A program made the translations under genes and the position numbers. Positions 63,554 through 64,000 of a stretch of 64,000 nt of DNA are shown piece by piece. Within the stretch, counting starts at the first letter, position 1, and every line of letters begins with the position of its first letter. The notes below the pieces were generated by a model. The model saw nothing but the letters and a program-made list of their open reading frames with translations. It searched no databases and was not told where the DNA came from. The stretch comes from Acidipila sp. (GTDB lineage Bacteria > Acidobacteriota > Terriglobia > Acidiferrales > UBA7541). The stretch covers positions 24,168 through 88,167 of the forward strand of contig JAAFGT010000008.1 in assembly GCA_010365215.1 (NCBI GenBank). Direction: 5' to 3'.

Positions 63554-64000
63554 ATGCGACCTGCGGAGAATAAATCGGTTCCTCAGAGAGAAACCCTACA
63601 CCACCGGGTTTTTCGATTTCTGTTGCGCATGTTTCCGGTCGAATTCCGGTGGGATTACGCGCGGGACATGGAAAACACATTCGAGGACCAGCGGCGAGAA
63701 GTTGCGCAGCAGGGAGGCGTAATGGCTATTTTGAGATTGTGGCGGGAAACATTGAGCGGAATATTTACCACAGCGCCGCGCGAGCATTGGGAGATGCTGA
63801 AGCAGGACGGAGGCTACGCGCTGCGACTGATGCGCAAAAATCCGGGGTTTACGGCGGTGGTGGTGCTCACGCTGGCGCTGGGTATCGGCGCGAACACGGC
63901 AATTTTCAGCGTGATCAACGGCGTGCTGCTGCGTCCGCTTCCTTACGCCGAGAGCGAGCGGTTGCTGCGCGTGAGGCAGGTGGCGCAACGTGCCGGCATC
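63554..64000 (+). CDS. MacB-like permease (acidobacterial duplicated orphan permease), N-terminal part
   Basis: The frame runs open to the end of the window, giving 149 residues from ATG 63554. Residues 15-60 ([20 protein letters not shown], then [10 protein letters not shown]) match the cytoplasmic N-terminal extension peculiar to the acidobacterial ADOP permeases. Residues 92-130 hold the start of the MacB-type permease: [40 protein letters not shown] and [14 protein letters not shown]. These proteins resemble MacB/FtsX permeases without a linked ATPase; their substrate is unknown. Confidence 0.92.
   Translation, partial: MRPAENKSVPQRETLHHRVFRFLLRMFPVEFRWDYARDMENTFEDQRREVAQQGGVMAILRLWRETLSGIFTTAPREHWEMLKQDGGYALRLMRKNPGFTAVVVLTLALGIGANTAIFSVINGVLLRPLPYAESERLLRVRQVAQRAGI

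Overview
This is a GC-rich bacterial chromosome segment, most likely from an acidobacterium (Acidobacteriota, Koribacter/Terriglobia-like). The evidence is circumstantial: a PadR regulator followed directly by a permease with the N-terminus of the acidobacterial duplicated orphan permeases, a very large sortilin/BNR-repeat protein, many secreted peptidases, carboxypeptidase-regulatory-like and TonB-C proteins, and menaquinone-type methylation. No 16S rRNA gene is present, so the assignment is inference. Coding density is about 90%. I see no prophage, insertion sequence or CRISPR array.

Layout. 1-3.1 kb: the end of a LolA-like lipoprotein carrier, a secreted glycine-zipper protein and a REC-PAS-GGDEF diguanylate cyclase. 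3.2-10.9 kb: a Crp/Fnr-type regulator, then a type IV pilus/type II secretion assembly operon (PilC/GspF, PilB/GspE, PilM-, PilN-, PilO- and PilP-like proteins, and a pseudopilin-like protein with an Asn-Pro-rich linker). 10.9-19 kb: HAD phosphatase, sugar-nucleotide reductase-like protein, threonine synthase, a PilZ-like protein and the 1056-residue BNR protein. 19.4-26.3 kb: tRNA-Ala(CGC), CtpA-type protease, TatB/TatC, an animal-type glutaminyl cyclase lipoprotein, a DUF4230 protein and NadB. 26.4-30 kb: aroB, acyl-CoA synthetase and ubiE/menG in a tight operon. 30-36.6 kb: an NtrB/NtrC-type two-component system and prepilin peptidase, which probably serves the pilus operon 25 kb upstream. 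37.8-46.6 kb: an acyl-CoA and amino-acid catabolic block (HutH/PAL, thioesterase, enoyl-CoA hydratase, HMG-CoA lyase, acyl-CoA carboxylase beta subunit, and a B12-dependent acyl-CoA mutase in two subunits). 47.4-60.2 kb: TolC-like protein, pyrE, truA, an isopropylmalate-synthase-like enzyme, M20 peptidase, amidohydrolase, exported RidA, EamA transporter and leuCD. 60.3-64 kb: DinB, TonB-C protein, a Phd antitoxin with a frameshifted VapC toxin, PadR and the start of the permease.

The most informative points I found are these. The mutase carries Phe and Gln where methylmalonyl-CoA mutases have substrate-contacting Tyr and Arg, which points to isobutyryl-CoA mutase. The VapC frame is broken at a site explained by loss of one copy of a 7-base tandem repeat. 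A TGnTAnnnT extended -10 element recurs upstream of about a dozen genes, sometimes so close to the start codon that a leaderless transcript is implied. Five copies of an interspersed intergenic repeat are present, and a perfect 8-bp-arm palindrome precedes padR. I did not find a clearly new multi-gene system.
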